Shown piece after piece: positions 26,503 through 37,200 of a stretch of DNA of 64,000 nucleotides (the stretch's first letter is position 1; each line of letters begins with the position of its first letter). Origin of the DNA: Dongia deserti (lineage in GTDB: Bacteria; Pseudomonadota; Alphaproteobacteria; Dongiales; Dongiaceae); the NCBI RefSeq assembly GCF_003574735.1, contig NZ_QORW01000014.1, positions 84,943 to 148,942 of the forward strand, read 5' to 3'. The notes below the pieces were generated by a model. It saw only the letters and a list, made by a program, of their open reading frames with translations. It was not told where the DNA came from and ran no database searches. A program made the position numbers and the translations under genes.

Positions 26503-27219
26503 ATGGCGCGCGGCATTCTGGTTGCGCTCGACACGACGGAGGTGGCGGTGGCCGCGGGCTGGGCGCGCGCGACCAGGGACTCGGTCGCCGGCGTCAAGCT
26601 CGGCCTGGAGTTCTTCAATGCCCGCGGACCGGCGGGAGTAGCGGAGGTCGCAGCCCTCGGCGCGCCCCTGTTCCTTGATCTCAAGTTCCACGACATTCCG
26701 AACACGGTGGCGGGTGCCGTGCGGGCGGTGGCCCCGCTGAGGCCGATGATCCTCAACCTGCATGCCTCGGGCGGCGCCGCGATGATGAAGGCCGCGCGCG
26801 ATGCTGCGCGCGACGCCGCGGCCAGGCTCGGTAGCACGCCGCCGAAGCTGATCGGCGTAACGGTCCTCACCAGCCTCAGCGACGAGGATCTGGCTCAGGT
26901 GGGCCAGCACGCAAGCGCATCGGATCAGGTGCGCCGCCTGGCGGCGCTGACCAAGGAATGCGGCCTCGATGGCGTGGTGTGCTCGCCCCACGAGATCGCC
27001 GTGCTGCGCCGCGACCTCGGCCCGGATTTCCTCCTCGTGACACCGGGCGTGCGCCCGGCCTGGGCGGCGGCCGGCGATCAGAAGCGCGTGATGGAGCCGC
27101 GCCAAGCGATGGAAGCCGGCGCGGACTACCTCGTCGTCGGACGGCCGATTACGGGTGCGGCCGATCCCGCCGAGGCTGCGCGCCGCATCCAGGCGGAGAT
27201 CGCGGGAGTTGCCGCCTGA
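26503..27219 (+). CDS. pyrF: Orotidine 5'-phosphate decarboxylase
   Basis: PyrF makes UMP from OMP, the last step of pyrimidine synthesis. The 238-residue protein has the catalytic DLKFHDIPNT motif (Lys and Asp pair) and the C-terminal phosphate loop VTPGVRPAW…VVGRPIT. Its stop overlaps the next gene start by 1 base (TGATG). It starts the pyrF–trpF–trpB–trpA–accD–folC run characteristic of Alphaproteobacteria. Confidence 0.97.
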   Translation: MARGILVALDTTEVAVAAGWARATRDSVAGVKLGLEFFNARGPAGVAEVAALGAPLFLDLKFHDIPNTVAGAVRAVAPLRPMILNLHASGGAAMMKAARDAARDAAARLGSTPPKLIGVTVLTSLSDEDLAQVGQHASASDQVRRLAALTKECGLDGVVCSPHEIAVLRRDLGPDFLLVTPGVRPAWAAAGDQKRVMEPRQAMEAGADYLVVGRPITGAADPAEAARRIQAEIAGVAA

Positions 27220-28001
27220 TGCCGGCATTGCGACCGCAACCTATTCCGGTCTTGCTGCTGGTCAAGTCCGCCTTCCAGGTCCTCTGGCAGCAGCGGGACG
27301 ATGGGTTGCGCCTCGGCTTCGTTCCGACCCTGATCTGCTTCGCGGCGGTGGCCTATGGCCAGGGCGCAGCGCACAGAGCCATGCAGTACATGCAGGCCGG
27401 GACGCCGGAGCGGGTCTCGTCGGGCGACCTCTTCACGATGATCCTGTCGGTGCTGATTGCGATGGCCGCGTTGGGTGTGCTGGTGGCGAACTGGCTGCGC
27501 TTCACGCTGCTAGGCCCGATGGCGGCCATCGGCCTGGGGCTCAGTATCGGCCGGGGCCATGTCGGGTTTGTGGTCACCTGCATTGTCCTGATGTTCGTGG
27601 CCAGTATCGCGTTCGCGGTCATCTGCATGCCGTTGCTGTTCCTTCCCCCCTTCCTGAAGGGCATCGGCATCGCGGTCGCGTTCATTGCCGTCCTGGTAGC
27701 CATGGCGCGCTTGCTGCCCTTCGCGGTCGCGCAGGCGATCGGTCAGCCTTTGACGCTGCAGCAGTCCTGGAACGCGTCCCGTGGCAATGGCGTGCCGCTG
27801 ACCAGCGCGCTGATCCTGGTGTGGCTGCCATTGTGGTTGCTCGGCGGCATCGTCACCAATGTGCTGTTCGCTGTTGGATTCGGCCAAATCGCACCGCTCG
27901 CCATGGTGTTCATCGCGGCGGTGTTCCAGAGTGCGACCTCCATCCTGCAGGCGATCGTGCTCGCCAATGCGTTCCGGCAGATGGTCGGCGTGCAGGTCTG
28001 A
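27219..28001 (+). CDS. Integral membrane protein of unknown function
   Basis: This 260-residue protein has six or so membrane helices (for example FTMILSVLIAMAALGVLVA and GFVVTCIVLMFVASIAFAVI). I recognise no domain. It sits between pyrF and trpF, and its ATG shares a base with the pyrF stop, so it belongs to the same unit. Its position is where other Alphaproteobacteria carry small membrane proteins, but homology is not claimed. Confidence 0.85.
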   Translation: MPALRPQPIPVLLLVKSAFQVLWQQRDDGLRLGFVPTLICFAAVAYGQGAAHRAMQYMQAGTPERVSSGDLFTMILSVLIAMAALGVLVANWLRFTLLGPMAAIGLGLSIGRGHVGFVVTCIVLMFVASIAFAVICMPLLFLPPFLKGIGIAVAFIAVLVAMARLLPFAVAQAIGQPLTLQQSWNASRGNGVPLTSALILVWLPLWLLGGIVTNVLFAVGFGQIAPLAMVFIAAVFQSATSILQAIVLANAFRQMVGVQV

Positions 28002-28005
28002 TGTC

Positions 28006-28653
28006 ATGACAGTCAGTGCCAAGATCTGTGGGTTGAAGACGCCGAAGACAGTCGCCGCCGCGGTCGCCGGTGGTGCCTCGCTAGTCGGCTTCAATTTCTA
28101 TGCAAAGAGCCCGCGCAGCGTCGATCCGGCGACAGTGAAGCGACTCGCGGCCGACGTGCCGACCACCGTGCGCACAGTCGGCGTCATCGTCGATGAAAAC
28201 GACGCGCGCATCGCGGAAATTCTCGGCGCCTGCGAGCTCGACCTGCTGCAGCTCCACGGCCACGAGACGCCCGAGCGTGTGGCGCAGATCCGTGCGCGCT
28301 TCGGCAAGCAGGTGATCAAGGCCATCCCGGTCAGCGATGCCGCCGACCTCGAGCGCGCCGCCGCTTACGAAGACGTCGCCGATTACCTGATGTTCGACGC
28401 CAAGCCCCCCAAGTCGATGGCGAACGCCTTGCCCGGCGGCAATGCGCTCAGCTTCGACTGGACCCTGCTCGCCGGCCGGCGCCTGCAGCGGCCCTGGCTC
28501 CTGGCGGGTGGCCTCACCCCCGACAATCTCATCGAGGCGGTGCGCATTTCCGGCGCTCCGATGGTGGATGTCTCGTCCGGGGTGGAGGATCGGCCGGGCG
28601 AGAAGAACATCAGCAAAATCAAGGCGTTCCTGGACGCAAGCCGGCGCATCTAG
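28006..28653 (+). CDS. trpF: Phosphoribosylanthranilate isomerase
   Basis: TrpF converts phosphoribosylanthranilate to CdRP in tryptophan synthesis. The 215-residue TIM-barrel protein opens with the catalytic cysteine motif KICGLKT, has VGFNFYAKSPR and DLLQLHGHE, and ends with LAGGLTPDN and VDVSSGVED. The ATG at 28006 is 4 bases after the membrane protein stop. It is followed by trpB and trpA. Confidence 0.97.
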   Translation: MTVSAKICGLKTPKTVAAAVAGGASLVGFNFYAKSPRSVDPATVKRLAADVPTTVRTVGVIVDENDARIAEILGACELDLLQLHGHETPERVAQIRARFGKQVIKAIPVSDAADLERAAAYEDVADYLMFDAKPPKSMANALPGGNALSFDWTLLAGRRLQRPWLLAGGLTPDNLIEAVRISGAPMVDVSSGVEDRPGEKNISKIKAFLDASRRI

Positions 28654-28719
28654 GTCGTTTCCGGCCTTTGACCTTTCCCTGAGCCTATGGTTGATTGCAG
28701 CCCGCAATCGAACCCCAGG

Positions 28720-29955
28720 ATGATCGCTTTGACCGCCTCAGCTCCCGCTCCGCGCAATACCTATCGCAACGGCCCCGACGAGTTCGGGCGCTTCGGCATG
28801 TTCGGCGGACGCTTTGTCGCCGAGACTTTGATGCCGCTCATCCTGGAGGTGGAGAAGGCCTACAAGGCCGCCAAGGCCGACCCGAAGTTCGCGGAGGAGA
28901 TGGAGTATTACCGCAAGCATTATATCGGCCGGCCCAGCCCGCTTTATTTCGCGCCGCGCCTGACCGAGCATTTCGGCGGCGCCAAGATCTATTTGAAGCG
29001 TGACGAGCTCAACCACACCGGCTCGCACAAGATCAACAACTGCATGGGCCAGATCCTGCTCGCCAAGCGCATGGGCAAGACCCGCATCATCGCGGAAACC
29101 GGCGCCGGCCAGCATGGCGTCGCGACCGCCACGGTCTGCGCGCTCTTCAATCTGCCGTGCACCGTCTATATGGGCGAGACCGATATCGCGCGCCAGCAGC
29201 CCAATGTCTTCCGCATGAAGTTGCTCGGCGCCGAGGTCGTGCCGGTGAAGTCCGGCACCCGCACGCTGAAAGACGCAATGAACGAGGCGCTGCGCGACTG
29301 GGTCACGAATGTCGAGAGCACGTTCTACATCATCGGCACCGTTGCCGGCCCGCACCCCTATCCGACTTTGGTGCGCGACTTCCAATCCATCATCGGCGAG
29401 GAAGTGCGCTGGCAGATGGCGGAGGCCGAGGGTCGCTTGCCGGACACGCTGGTTGCCTGCATCGGCGGCGGCTCCAACGCCATGGGACTGTTCCACCCGT
29501 TCCTCGATGACCAGAGCGTCGAGGTCTACGGCGTCGAGGCCGGCGGCGACGGGGTCGAGACGGGGCGCCATGCGGCCTCGCTCACCGGCGGACGGCCGGG
29601 CGTGCTGCACGGCAACCGTACCTATCTGCTGCAGAACGAGGATGGCCAGATCAACGACGCGCATTCGATCTCGGCCGGCCTCGACTATCCCGGCATCGGC
29701 CCGGAGCATGCCTGGCTGCACGACATGAAGCGCGTGAAATACGTCTCCGCCACCGACAAGGAGGCGCTGGAGGCTTTCCAGCTGCTCTCGAAATTGGAGG
29801 GCATCATTCCCGCGCTCGAGCCCTCCCATGCGCTGGCCTACGTCTCCAAGATCGCGCCCACGCTGCCCAAGGATCATCTGATCGTGATGAATCTGTGCGG
29901 CCGTGGGGACAAGGATATCTTCGCTGTCGCCCAGCATCTCGGGGTGAAGCTGTGA
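28720..29955 (+). CDS. trpB: Tryptophan synthase beta subunit
   Basis: TrpB condenses indole with serine. The 411-residue enzyme has the PLP lysine in [19 protein letters not shown] for the phosphate, and the usual C-terminal LCGRGDKD. The in-frame ATG at 28687 would add 11 residues; 28720 gives a length closer to the family, but neither has a strong ribosome-binding site. TrpA overlaps or abuts its stop, as expected for subunits of one complex. Confidence 0.97.
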   Translation: MIALTASAPAPRNTYRNGPDEFGRFGMFGGRFVAETLMPLILEVEKAYKAAKADPKFAEEMEYYRKHYIGRPSPLYFAPRLTEHFGGAKIYLKRDELNHTGSHKINNCMGQILLAKRMGKTRIIAETGAGQHGVATATVCALFNLPCTVYMGETDIARQQPNVFRMKLLGAEVVPVKSGTRTLKDAMNEALRDWVTNVESTFYIIGTVAGPHPYPTLVRDFQSIIGEEVRWQMAEAEGRLPDTLVACIGGGSNAMGLFHPFLDDQSVEVYGVEAGGDGVETGRHAASLTGGRPGVLHGNRTYLLQNEDGQINDAHSISAGLDYPGIGPEHAWLHDMKRVKYVSATDKEALEAFQLLSKLEGIIPALEPSHALAYVSKIAPTLPKDHLIVMNLCGRGDKDIFAVAQHLGVKL

Positions 29956-29969
29956 GCGCGGACGGACCG

Positions 29970-30800
29970 ATGACCACGACCCGCATTGAGCGCCGCTTCG
30001 CCGCGCTCAAGAGTGCCAGCCGCGGCGGCCTCGTCACTTTCATCACCGCCGGCGACCCCAACTACGAGCTGTCGCTTGATCTGCTGCGGCGGCTGCCGGA
30101 AGCGGGCGCCGACGTGATCGAGCTCGGCATGCCGTTCACCGATCCGATGGCGGACGGCCCCGCGATCCAGGCGTCATCGCTACGCGCCTTGCGCAACGGC
30201 ATGACCCTGAAGAAGACGCTGCAGCTTGTGACGGAGTTCCGCAAGGGTGACACCGAAACGCCCATCATCCTCATGGGCTATTACAACCCGATCTATTCCT
30301 ACGGCGTGCCTGCGTTTTTGAAAGATGCGAAAGCCGCCGGCGTCGACGGCCTGATCGTGGTCGACCTCCCGCCGGAAGAGGATGAAGAGCTCTGCATCCC
30401 GGCGCTCAGGGCCGGCCTCAATTTCATCCGCCTCGCGACGCCGACGACCGACGACAAACGCCTGCCGACGGTGCTGCGCAACACGTCGGGCTTTGTTTAC
30501 TACGTCTCGATCGCCGGCATCACCGGCACGCGGTCGGCCGCGAACGCGGATGTCTCCGCCGCTGTCGGGCGGCTGAAGCGCCACACCGATCTGCCGGTCG
30601 CGGTCGGCTTCGGCATCAAGACCGCCGACCAGGCCGCCGCGATCGCCAAGGTCGCCGATGCCGCCGTTGTCGGCTCTGCCTTGGTGAGCCGCATCGGCGC
30701 CCATGTCGATGAGAGGGGCACGGCTTCGCCGAAGGCAGTCGAGGACACGTTGGCCCTGGTGCGCGAGCTCGCCGCCGGCGTCCGCCGAGCACGACAATAG
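29970..30800 (+). CDS. trpA: Tryptophan synthase alpha subunit
   Basis: TrpA cleaves indole-3-glycerol phosphate and passes indole to TrpB. The 276-residue protein has [12 protein letters not shown], the catalytic Glu in [15 protein letters not shown], and Asp in [12 protein letters not shown] at 29952 overlaps the trpB stop (GTGA) and would add six residues; the ATG at 29970 matches the common N-terminus [14 protein letters not shown] and follows GGACGG. Either start keeps trpB and trpA translation coupled. Confidence 0.97.
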   Translation: MTTTRIERRFAALKSASRGGLVTFITAGDPNYELSLDLLRRLPEAGADVIELGMPFTDPMADGPAIQASSLRALRNGMTLKKTLQLVTEFRKGDTETPIILMGYYNPIYSYGVPAFLKDAKAAGVDGLIVVDLPPEEDEELCIPALRAGLNFIRLATPTTDDKRLPTVLRNTSGFVYYVSIAGITGTRSAANADVSAAVGRLKRHTDLPVAVGFGIKTADQAAAIAKVADAAVVGSALVSRIGAHVDERGTASPKAVEDTLALVRELAAGVRRARQ

Positions 30801-30822
30801 GAATTGGAAAGGGAGTTCGTCC

Positions 30823-31689
30823 ATGAGCTGGCTGACCAATTTCGTCCGACCCAAGATCCGCGCCCTGGTGCGCAAGACCGACGTTCCGGAAAACCTATGG
30901 GACAAGTGCCCCGGCTGTGGTCAGATGATCTTCCACCGTGACCTCGAGGCCAACTTGAGGGTCTGTCCGCAATGCGGCGCTCACATGCGCATCGCCGTGA
31001 AAAAGCGCCTGGAGCTGCTGTTCGACAACGGCACCTATGAGCGCGCGGAACTGCCGAAGGTCGAGTTTGACCCGCTGAAGTTCCGCGACCGCAAGCGCTA
31101 TTCCGATCGGCTGAAGGAAGCGCAGAGCAAGACCGAAGAGCAGGACGCCATCATCGTGGCGCACGGCCTGATCGGCGGATTGAAGGCGGTCGTCGCCGCG
31201 TTCAACTTCGATTTCATGGGCGGCTCGATGGGCGCCGCGGTGGGCGAGGGGCTGGTCGCCGCGTCCGACCTCGCGGTGAAGGAGCGCGCGGCCCTGATCG
31301 CGATTCCCGCCTCCGGTGGCGCCCGCATGCAGGAGGGCATCCTGTCGCTCATGCAAATGCCGCGCACCGTGATTGCCGTCGATCGCGTGAAGGAAGCCGG
31401 CCTGCCCTTCATCGTGCTCTTGACCGACCCCACCACGGGCGGCGTCAGTGCGTCGTTCGCCATGCTCGGCGACATCCACGTCTCGGAGCCCGGCGCCCAG
31501 ATCGGCTTCGCCGGCGCCCGCGTGATCGAGGAAACCATCCGCGAGAAGCTGCCCGAAGGCTTCCAGCGCGCCGAATATCTGCTCGACCATGGCATCGTCG
31601 ACCTGGTCGTCGCCCGCAAGGACTTGCCGACGGAGCTGGCGAAGATCATCGGCCTCCTGACGAAGCAGCCGAAACAAGAGGCGGCGTAG
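30823..31689 (+). CDS. accD: Acetyl-CoA carboxylase carboxyltransferase beta subunit
   Basis: AccD forms the carboxyltransferase with AccA and makes malonyl-CoA. The 288-residue protein has the four-cysteine zinc ribbon (CPGCGQ and CPQCGAH near residues 29–52) and the crotonase-fold motifs GGSMGAAVGEG and SGGARMQEG. GAAAGGGAG lies ahead of the ATG at 30823. It follows trpA by 22 bases, the usual alphaproteobacterial order trpA–accD–folC. Confidence 0.97.
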   Translation: MSWLTNFVRPKIRALVRKTDVPENLWDKCPGCGQMIFHRDLEANLRVCPQCGAHMRIAVKKRLELLFDNGTYERAELPKVEFDPLKFRDRKRYSDRLKEAQSKTEEQDAIIVAHGLIGGLKAVVAAFNFDFMGGSMGAAVGEGLVAASDLAVKERAALIAIPASGGARMQEGILSLMQMPRTVIAVDRVKEAGLPFIVLLTDPTTGGVSASFAMLGDIHVSEPGAQIGFAGARVIEETIREKLPEGFQRAEYLLDHGIVDLVVARKDLPTELAKIIGLLTKQPKQEAA

Positions 31690-31717
31690 AGAGTTACACC
31701 TTTGCCGTACTTTTCTT

Positions 31718-31823
31718 CCGTCATCGCCGGGCCTGACCCGGCGATCCAAGTTCGCTTCAGAGCGGCTCATCAATACTTGGATCACCGGGTCGCGCAGCTT
31801 CGCTGCGGCCCGGTGATGACGGG
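31718..31823. repeat. Dispersed palindrome, family B copy 1
   Basis: The ends are CCGTCATCGCCGGG and CCGGTGATGACGGG. The interior contains GATCCAAG…CTTGGATCACCGGGTCGCGC. Similar units are at 44326–44433 and 45095–45203. It lies between accD and folC. Confidence 0.8.
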
Positions 31824-31844
31824 AGGAGGCGGGGAACGATCGCA

Positions 31845-33143
31845 ATGACCGCCGCCAGCGACATCGTGCTGGAGCGCGTCATGCGGCTCCATCCGAAGAT
31901 CATCGATCTGGAGCTCACGCGCGTCGAGCGGCTGCTGAACCTGGTCGGCAATCCCGAACGCAACCTGCCGCCAGTGGTGCATGTCGCCGGCACCAACGGC
32001 AAAGGCTCGGTCATCGCCTATCTGCGCGCGATGCTGGAAGCCGCCGGCAAACGCGTGCATGTCTACACCTCGCCGCATCTAGTGCGCTTCCATGAGCGTA
32101 TCCGCCTCGCCGGCGAACTTATCGAGGAGCAGGCGCTGGTCGACCTCATCGAGGAATGCGAGCGCGCCAACGGCGGCGATCCCATCACCTTTTTCGAGAT
32201 CACCACCGTCGCCGCCTTCCTCGCCTTCTCGCGCGTGAAGGCGGACATCCTGCTGCTGGAAACCGGCCTCGGTGGTGAATTCGACGCGACCAACGTGATC
32301 GACGCGCCGCGCGCCACCATCATCACGCCGATCTCTTTCGACCACATGCAGTTCCTGGGTAATTCCCTGGCCAAGATCGCGGCCGCCAAAGCCGGCATCC
32401 TGAAGCCGGGCCGCCCGGCGATCATCGCGCAGCAGCCGCCGGAAGCCGCGGCGGTGATTGACGCGCGCGCCGCGGCGTTGCGCGCGCCGCTCTGGCGTTG
32501 CGGCAGCGAGTGGAATTTCGAGATCGGCGAGCGTGGCTTCACCTACCGCGACTCGCACGGCGCCATCGCGCTGCCCAAGCCGGTGCTGCCGGGTCGCCAT
32601 CAGTTCGGCAACGCGGCGACCGCCGTGGCGGCGACGCGCTGGCTCGAGGATTTCGCACTGTCGGAGCATGCGATGGCCGCTGGCCTTGCCAACGCAGTCT
32701 GGCCCGCGCGCATGCAGCGCCTGAGCCGCGGACCATTGGTCGATCTGCTGCCGCCGGGTTGGGAGCTGTGGCTGGATGGCGGCCACAACGCGGATGCGGG
32801 GCAGATCATCGCCGACATGATCGGCGAGTGGCAGCAACAGGAACGCAAGCCCGTCAGCCTCATCTTCGGCATGCTCACCAGCAAGGATCCGCTCGCCTTC
32901 CTGCGTCCGCTCGCGCCACTGGCAGAGGATCTCTCCGCCGTCGCCATTCCCGGCGACCACTCATCGCTCTCCGCCGCCGACGCCGTCAGCTTCGCGGGCC
33001 AGGCCGGCTTGCCTGCCGCGGGCTATGAGTCCATCGCCGCGGCGCTCGCGGCGATCATCGAGCGCCATGGTCTGGCGCCGCGCCGCGTCCTCATCTGCGG
33101 CTCGCTCTATCTCGCCGGCACGGTGCTGGCGGAGAATGGGTGA
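31845..33143 (+). CDS. folC: Dihydrofolate synthase/folylpolyglutamate synthase
   Basis: FolC adds glutamate to dihydropteroate and to folates. The 432-residue protein has the ATP loop VAGTNGKGS, TSPHLVRFHERI and the C-terminal LDGGHNADAG region. The start at 31845 lies just after a family B repeat with GGAGGAGGCGGG upstream. It is in the expected place after accD. Confidence 0.96.
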   Translation: MTAASDIVLERVMRLHPKIIDLELTRVERLLNLVGNPERNLPPVVHVAGTNGKGSVIAYLRAMLEAAGKRVHVYTSPHLVRFHERIRLAGELIEEQALVDLIEECERANGGDPITFFEITTVAAFLAFSRVKADILLLETGLGGEFDATNVIDAPRATIITPISFDHMQFLGNSLAKIAAAKAGILKPGRPAIIAQQPPEAAAVIDARAAALRAPLWRCGSEWNFEIGERGFTYRDSHGAIALPKPVLPGRHQFGNAATAVAATRWLEDFALSEHAMAAGLANAVWPARMQRLSRGPLVDLLPPGWELWLDGGHNADAGQIIADMIGEWQQQERKPVSLIFGMLTSKDPLAFLRPLAPLAEDLSAVAIPGDHSSLSAADAVSFAGQAGLPAAGYESIAAALAAIIERHGLAPRRVLICGSLYLAGTVLAENG

Positions 33144-33252
33144 ATAGACCTGCGGGAACCGAGCGTCCTTCTGTGTGTTGCTCCGCCATTCCGAGCTTGC
33201 CGGCGCGAATCGCTCCGGTTAGTTTTGCGCCGTCACGTCCTCGAGAGTCTTC

Positions 33253-33636
33253 ATGCACCGAGTCGTCTTGGTCCTCGCTGTGTGCGCAGCTTTTCTATCC
33301 GCGTGTGCGACCGAGTCCAGTCCTGCGTGGCGGCCTGCCCAGCCAGCGGGCAAGCCGGTCTTCATTACGCTGCAGGTCGAGCGGCACCTCAACAAATACT
33401 ACAGCACCGTCGGCGCCGGACGCAGCGGCGCCTTCGCGGTGTCCGAGAAAGGGCATGTCGGCTTCTACGCCTATTGCCAGGCATTCAGCTGCCGCGACGA
33501 AGTCAGCTTCACCCGCGAAGCCTTGCGCGGCTGTGAGGTGCGCGCGCACTCACCTTGCGTCATCTTGGCCGTGGGCCGCACCGTCCGCCATCGCTATATG
33601 ACCTACCGCCAAGCCGAAGCGGAAGGACTGCTCTAG
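33253..33636 (+). CDS. Small lipoprotein of unknown function
   Basis: This 127-residue protein has a signal peptide with lipobox LSAC (Cys18). After that, I recognise no domain. The mature part has five cysteines (YCQAFSCRDE, RGCEV, SPCVI) that could form disulfides in the periplasm. It lies between folC and the convergent trxA, where no family gene is normally expected. Confidence 0.75.
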   Translation: MHRVVLVLAVCAAFLSACATESSPAWRPAQPAGKPVFITLQVERHLNKYYSTVGAGRSGAFAVSEKGHVGFYAYCQAFSCRDEVSFTREALRGCEVRAHSPCVILAVGRTVRHRYMTYRQAEAEGLL

Positions 33637-33651
33637 CGCCAAATAAGAAAA

Positions 33652-33671
33652 CCCCGCGCCGAAGCGCGGGG
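33652..33671 (-). terminator. Rho-independent terminator of trxA
   Basis: CCCCGCGC-CGAA-GCGCGGGG is an 8-bp perfect stem with a tetraloop. On the minus strand it is followed by TTTTCTTATTT, so it ends trxA transcription. On the plus strand the tail is poor in T, so it is a weak terminator for the lipoprotein gene. Confidence 0.85.
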
Positions 33672-33699
33672 CTTGTCTCATGCGCAATGTGGGATCGGA

Positions 33700-34050
33700 T
33701 CAGAGGACCGATTCGATCCAGTCGGCGAGCTGGCGCTTCGGCATGTTGCCGATCTTGGTCGCCGCGACCTGGCCGTCCTTGAAGATCATCAAGGTCGGAA
33801 TGCCGCGCACGCCATAGCGCTTCGGCGTCTGCTGATTGTGGTCGATGTTGATCTTAGCGAGCGTCAGCTTGCCGTCGAGCTCGCGCGTGATCTCATCGAG
33901 CGCGGGCGCGATCATCTTGCAGGGGCCGCACCATTCCGCCCAGAAATCGACCAGCACGGGGCCGGCAGCTTTCAGGACGTCGGCCTCGAACGAAGCGTCG
34001 CTGACATGGATGGTGTGAGAGTGGGTCGTGGTAGCCGTAGCAGCTGTCAT
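33700..34050 (-). CDS. trxA: Thioredoxin
   Basis: This 116-residue cytoplasmic thioredoxin has the active site [13 protein letters not shown] and the cis-proline loop GIPTLMIF. The ATG at 34050 follows AAGGAAC. It sits directly downstream of addA, a common alphaproteobacterial order, and ends at a strong terminator. The N-terminal tail of about 15 residues is a little longer than in E. coli TrxA. Confidence 0.96.
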   Translation of the reverse strand: MTAATATTTHSHTIHVSDASFEADVLKAAGPVLVDFWAEWCGPCKMIAPALDEITRELDGKLTLAKINIDHNQQTPKRYGVRGIPTLMIFKDGQVAATKIGNMPKRQLADWIESVL

Positions 34051-34212
34051 CCCAGTGTTCCTTGTGTGGGCCGGCCGGTGGAGGTGAACCGGACCGGATC
34101 CCGTTTGGTTGCCGCATTCCGCTCTGGCGTCGGGACAAAGCGGAACGTGAAGGGGGCGAACCCTCGGGCTGGAATCTAGGGAGCCGCCTCCACCCTCGTC
34201 AAGGCGACGCAT

Positions 34213-37200
34213 TCAGCCATGCGCGTTTAACATATCGATTGGGATTTCCATCAGGCGCGGCCCTTCCGTCCATAGCAGGAAGCAGCGAATTCTCTTGGTT
34301 TCATAGAGGTTTGAGAGAGCGGACCGATAGGCGCCCAATTGCCGCATGTACTGCTGTGAAACATGCATGACCTGCATGGGAGCAGGGCGATTGCTCTTGA
34401 AATCGACCACCCAGACCTCGTCGTCCAGTACTACCAGCCGGTCGATCTGCCCGCTCAGCACCTCGGTCCTGCCGTCGGGCGCGCGGCGGGTCGCCACCAC
34501 CGGCACCTCGGCGCGGCTGTCGGGGCCGAAGATCGCGGCGAACTCCGGCACGTCCAGCAAGGCGGTCACGTCGCGCGCCAGCGGCTCGCGCTCGGCCGGC
34601 GGAACGGCGCTCGAGCGCCGCGCGACATAGGCCTGCGCAGCGGCAAGGCGCGCCTCCTTCGGCAATTGCGGCAGCATCTCGAGCAGGTGATGGATGACGC
34701 GCCCGCGCTGATAACGCCAACCCTGGTCCTCGCCCAGCGGCGACAAGGTCGCCGGGTCCGGCTCGCTCGGCCGCGACGGAGTCAAGGGCCGCGGCGGATC
34801 CGGCAGGTCGGGAATCGGCGCATTGAGCCAGGCGGGCAGGGCGACCTCGCTCTGCGTTGGCGCCGGCGCTGCCACAGCGGCGATCAGCTCGCCCGCGGTG
34901 ACGCGCAGCAAGTCGCCATTCCATCCGTCCTCCGGCCCGCTCAGCCACGCCGGCCGCTCCTCGGCCCGCACATGCGGCGCCTTCATCGCGGCCTCGCGCA
35001 CGTGGTCGTGCCAATTCGCGTTCTTGATCGGCTGCAGGCCGCACCAGCCGCAGACGTAAAGCCGCTCTTCCGCCCGTGTCAGCGCGACATAGAGCAGGCG
35101 GTTCTCCTCCTCCTGCTGGCGCTGCATCGCCTCCGCGCGCGCCGCCGCGGCGACCGGATCGTCGCTGCCCATGTTGGGCGACCATATCGGAATCTGCGCA
35201 TCGCCGGCCTCGATCCAGAACAAGCCGCTGAGCGGCTGCGGCCTGCGCCGCTGGTCCGCCAGGAACACGATCGGCGCTTCCAATCCTTTCGCGCCGTGCA
35301 CCGTCATGATGCGCACGCGGCCTGCGCCTTCGTCGAGGTCGCGCTTCACCTGCAGCTCGCCTTGCTCCATCCAGGCCAGCATGTCCTGCAGGTTGGGCGC
35401 GTGGCGCGATTCGTAGGCCAGCGCCAGGTTGAGGAACTCGTCGATCGCCTCGCCGCATTCATCGCCGAGGCGCGCATAGAGCCGCTGCCGTCCGCCCGCC
35501 GCTTCCAGCAGTTCCGACAGCTGCTCGTACGGCGTCGCGAACCCCGCGCGATCCAGGAACGGCTCCAGCAGGTCGCGCGCCCGTGCCGCGGCCGGTATCG
35601 CGTCGGCCAGTTCCTGCACGCGCATCCACAGGTTCTTCCGACCGCGATCGACACAGAGCTCGAACAGCTCTTCTTCCGTGACGCCGACCAGCGGCGACTT
35701 GAGCAACGCCGCCAGATTGAGGTCGTCCTCCGGCAACAAGAGGAACCGGCAGAACGCGATCAGGTCCATGACCGCGATCTGGTCCAGCAACGTCATGCGG
35801 TCGACGCCGACCACCGGGATCGCGCGGCGCTTCAGGGCGCGCACCATCAGGTCCATGAACTTGGTGCGGTTACGCACCAGGATCATGACGTCGCCCGCCG
35901 TGACACGCCGCGCCACGCCATTCTGGTGCGTGCTGCCGCTCTCCCGCAGGTGCGCGATCTCCGCGGCGATGCTTTCCGCCAGGCGCGCTTCCGGTGCCGC
36001 CGCCAGCTCGCGGATGGTCGGCGGCGACCAGGGCGCCGGGCTGTCGGCCGCGATCGGCTTCGCGATCGGCCAGATCACGATCTCGCCGAACTCGCCGATG
36101 CGGCTGACACGATGGCTGATGTCCTCCTCGATCGCCGCCACGCCTGCGCGCGCTGCGCCGCCGAACACGGTGTCGACGATCTCCAGCACCGCTTCGGTGG
36201 AGCGGAACGAGGTGCGCAGCGGGACTGATTGGAAGCGGTCTACGCGCTGTCCGTAGTGCTGCTCATAACGCAGGAACTCCTCCGGCGCCGCGCCCTGGAA
36301 GGAGAAGATCGATTGTTTGCGGTCGCCGACCGCGAAGATCGAGCGCGGATTCTCCGAGGCACCCTGGCCGGCGAAGAACTCCTCAGTCAGCGCCGCGATT
36401 ACGCGCCATTGCTCTGGGTTGGTATCCTGCGCCTCGTCGATCAGCACATGGTCGATGCCGCCATCGAGCTTGTAGAGCACCCACGGCGCGATGCCCGGCC
36501 GCTGCAGCAGGTCGACCGCCTTCTGGATCAAATCCTCGTAGTCGAGCTGCGCCGCCACCGCCTTGCGCCGCGCATAGCGCCGGAGCACGTCGGCGCTGAC
36601 ATGGATTAGCGCCTCGGTGCCGACGGCAACCTCGACCGCACGCAGTTTCTCCCGGACCTTGGCGAGGCGATCCGCTTCTGCAGTCAGGCAGGCAACGAGG
36701 TCGGACCAGGTCGCGACCGCGCCCTTGGTCGCCAGCCTCTTCAGGATCGATCCATCCTGCGTGAAGAAGAGGCTGCAATAATCGTCGAACGTCTCAGCCC
36801 GTCCGGTGGGATCGGCATTGAGCCAGCTGCGCAATGTCTCCGCGCGCTCCTGGTCCTTGTCCGAGCCTCGCGCCAGCGCGTCCGCCGCGCGCCGCAGAAG
36901 GGCAGGATTGCAGGCGATATCCGCCACCGCTTCGGCCAGAACCGACTCCCGAGTCTCGTCCTCGCCCACCTTCAGCAACCGCCGCAGCGCCGTGCGGATG
37001 GCCGGCATCTCCGCGCTGTCGATCAGGCGCTCGAAGCGCGCGCGGCGGGTGAACAGCTCCTTCATCAGGTCGTTGAGCCGGCCTTCCAGCATGCGCGCGA
37101 CCACCATGTCGAGCGCCTGGCGCAACGGCGTGTCCGCCGCGTTGCGTGCGGCATTCAGCATCTCGTCGCGTGCCTCGCCCATCAGGGCCGTGGCGTCGCG

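Noticed and set aside
34363..36228. A 621-residue plus-strand open frame opposite addA
   Set aside because: Composition is typical of an antisense mirror, and addA on the other strand has clear motifs throughout.
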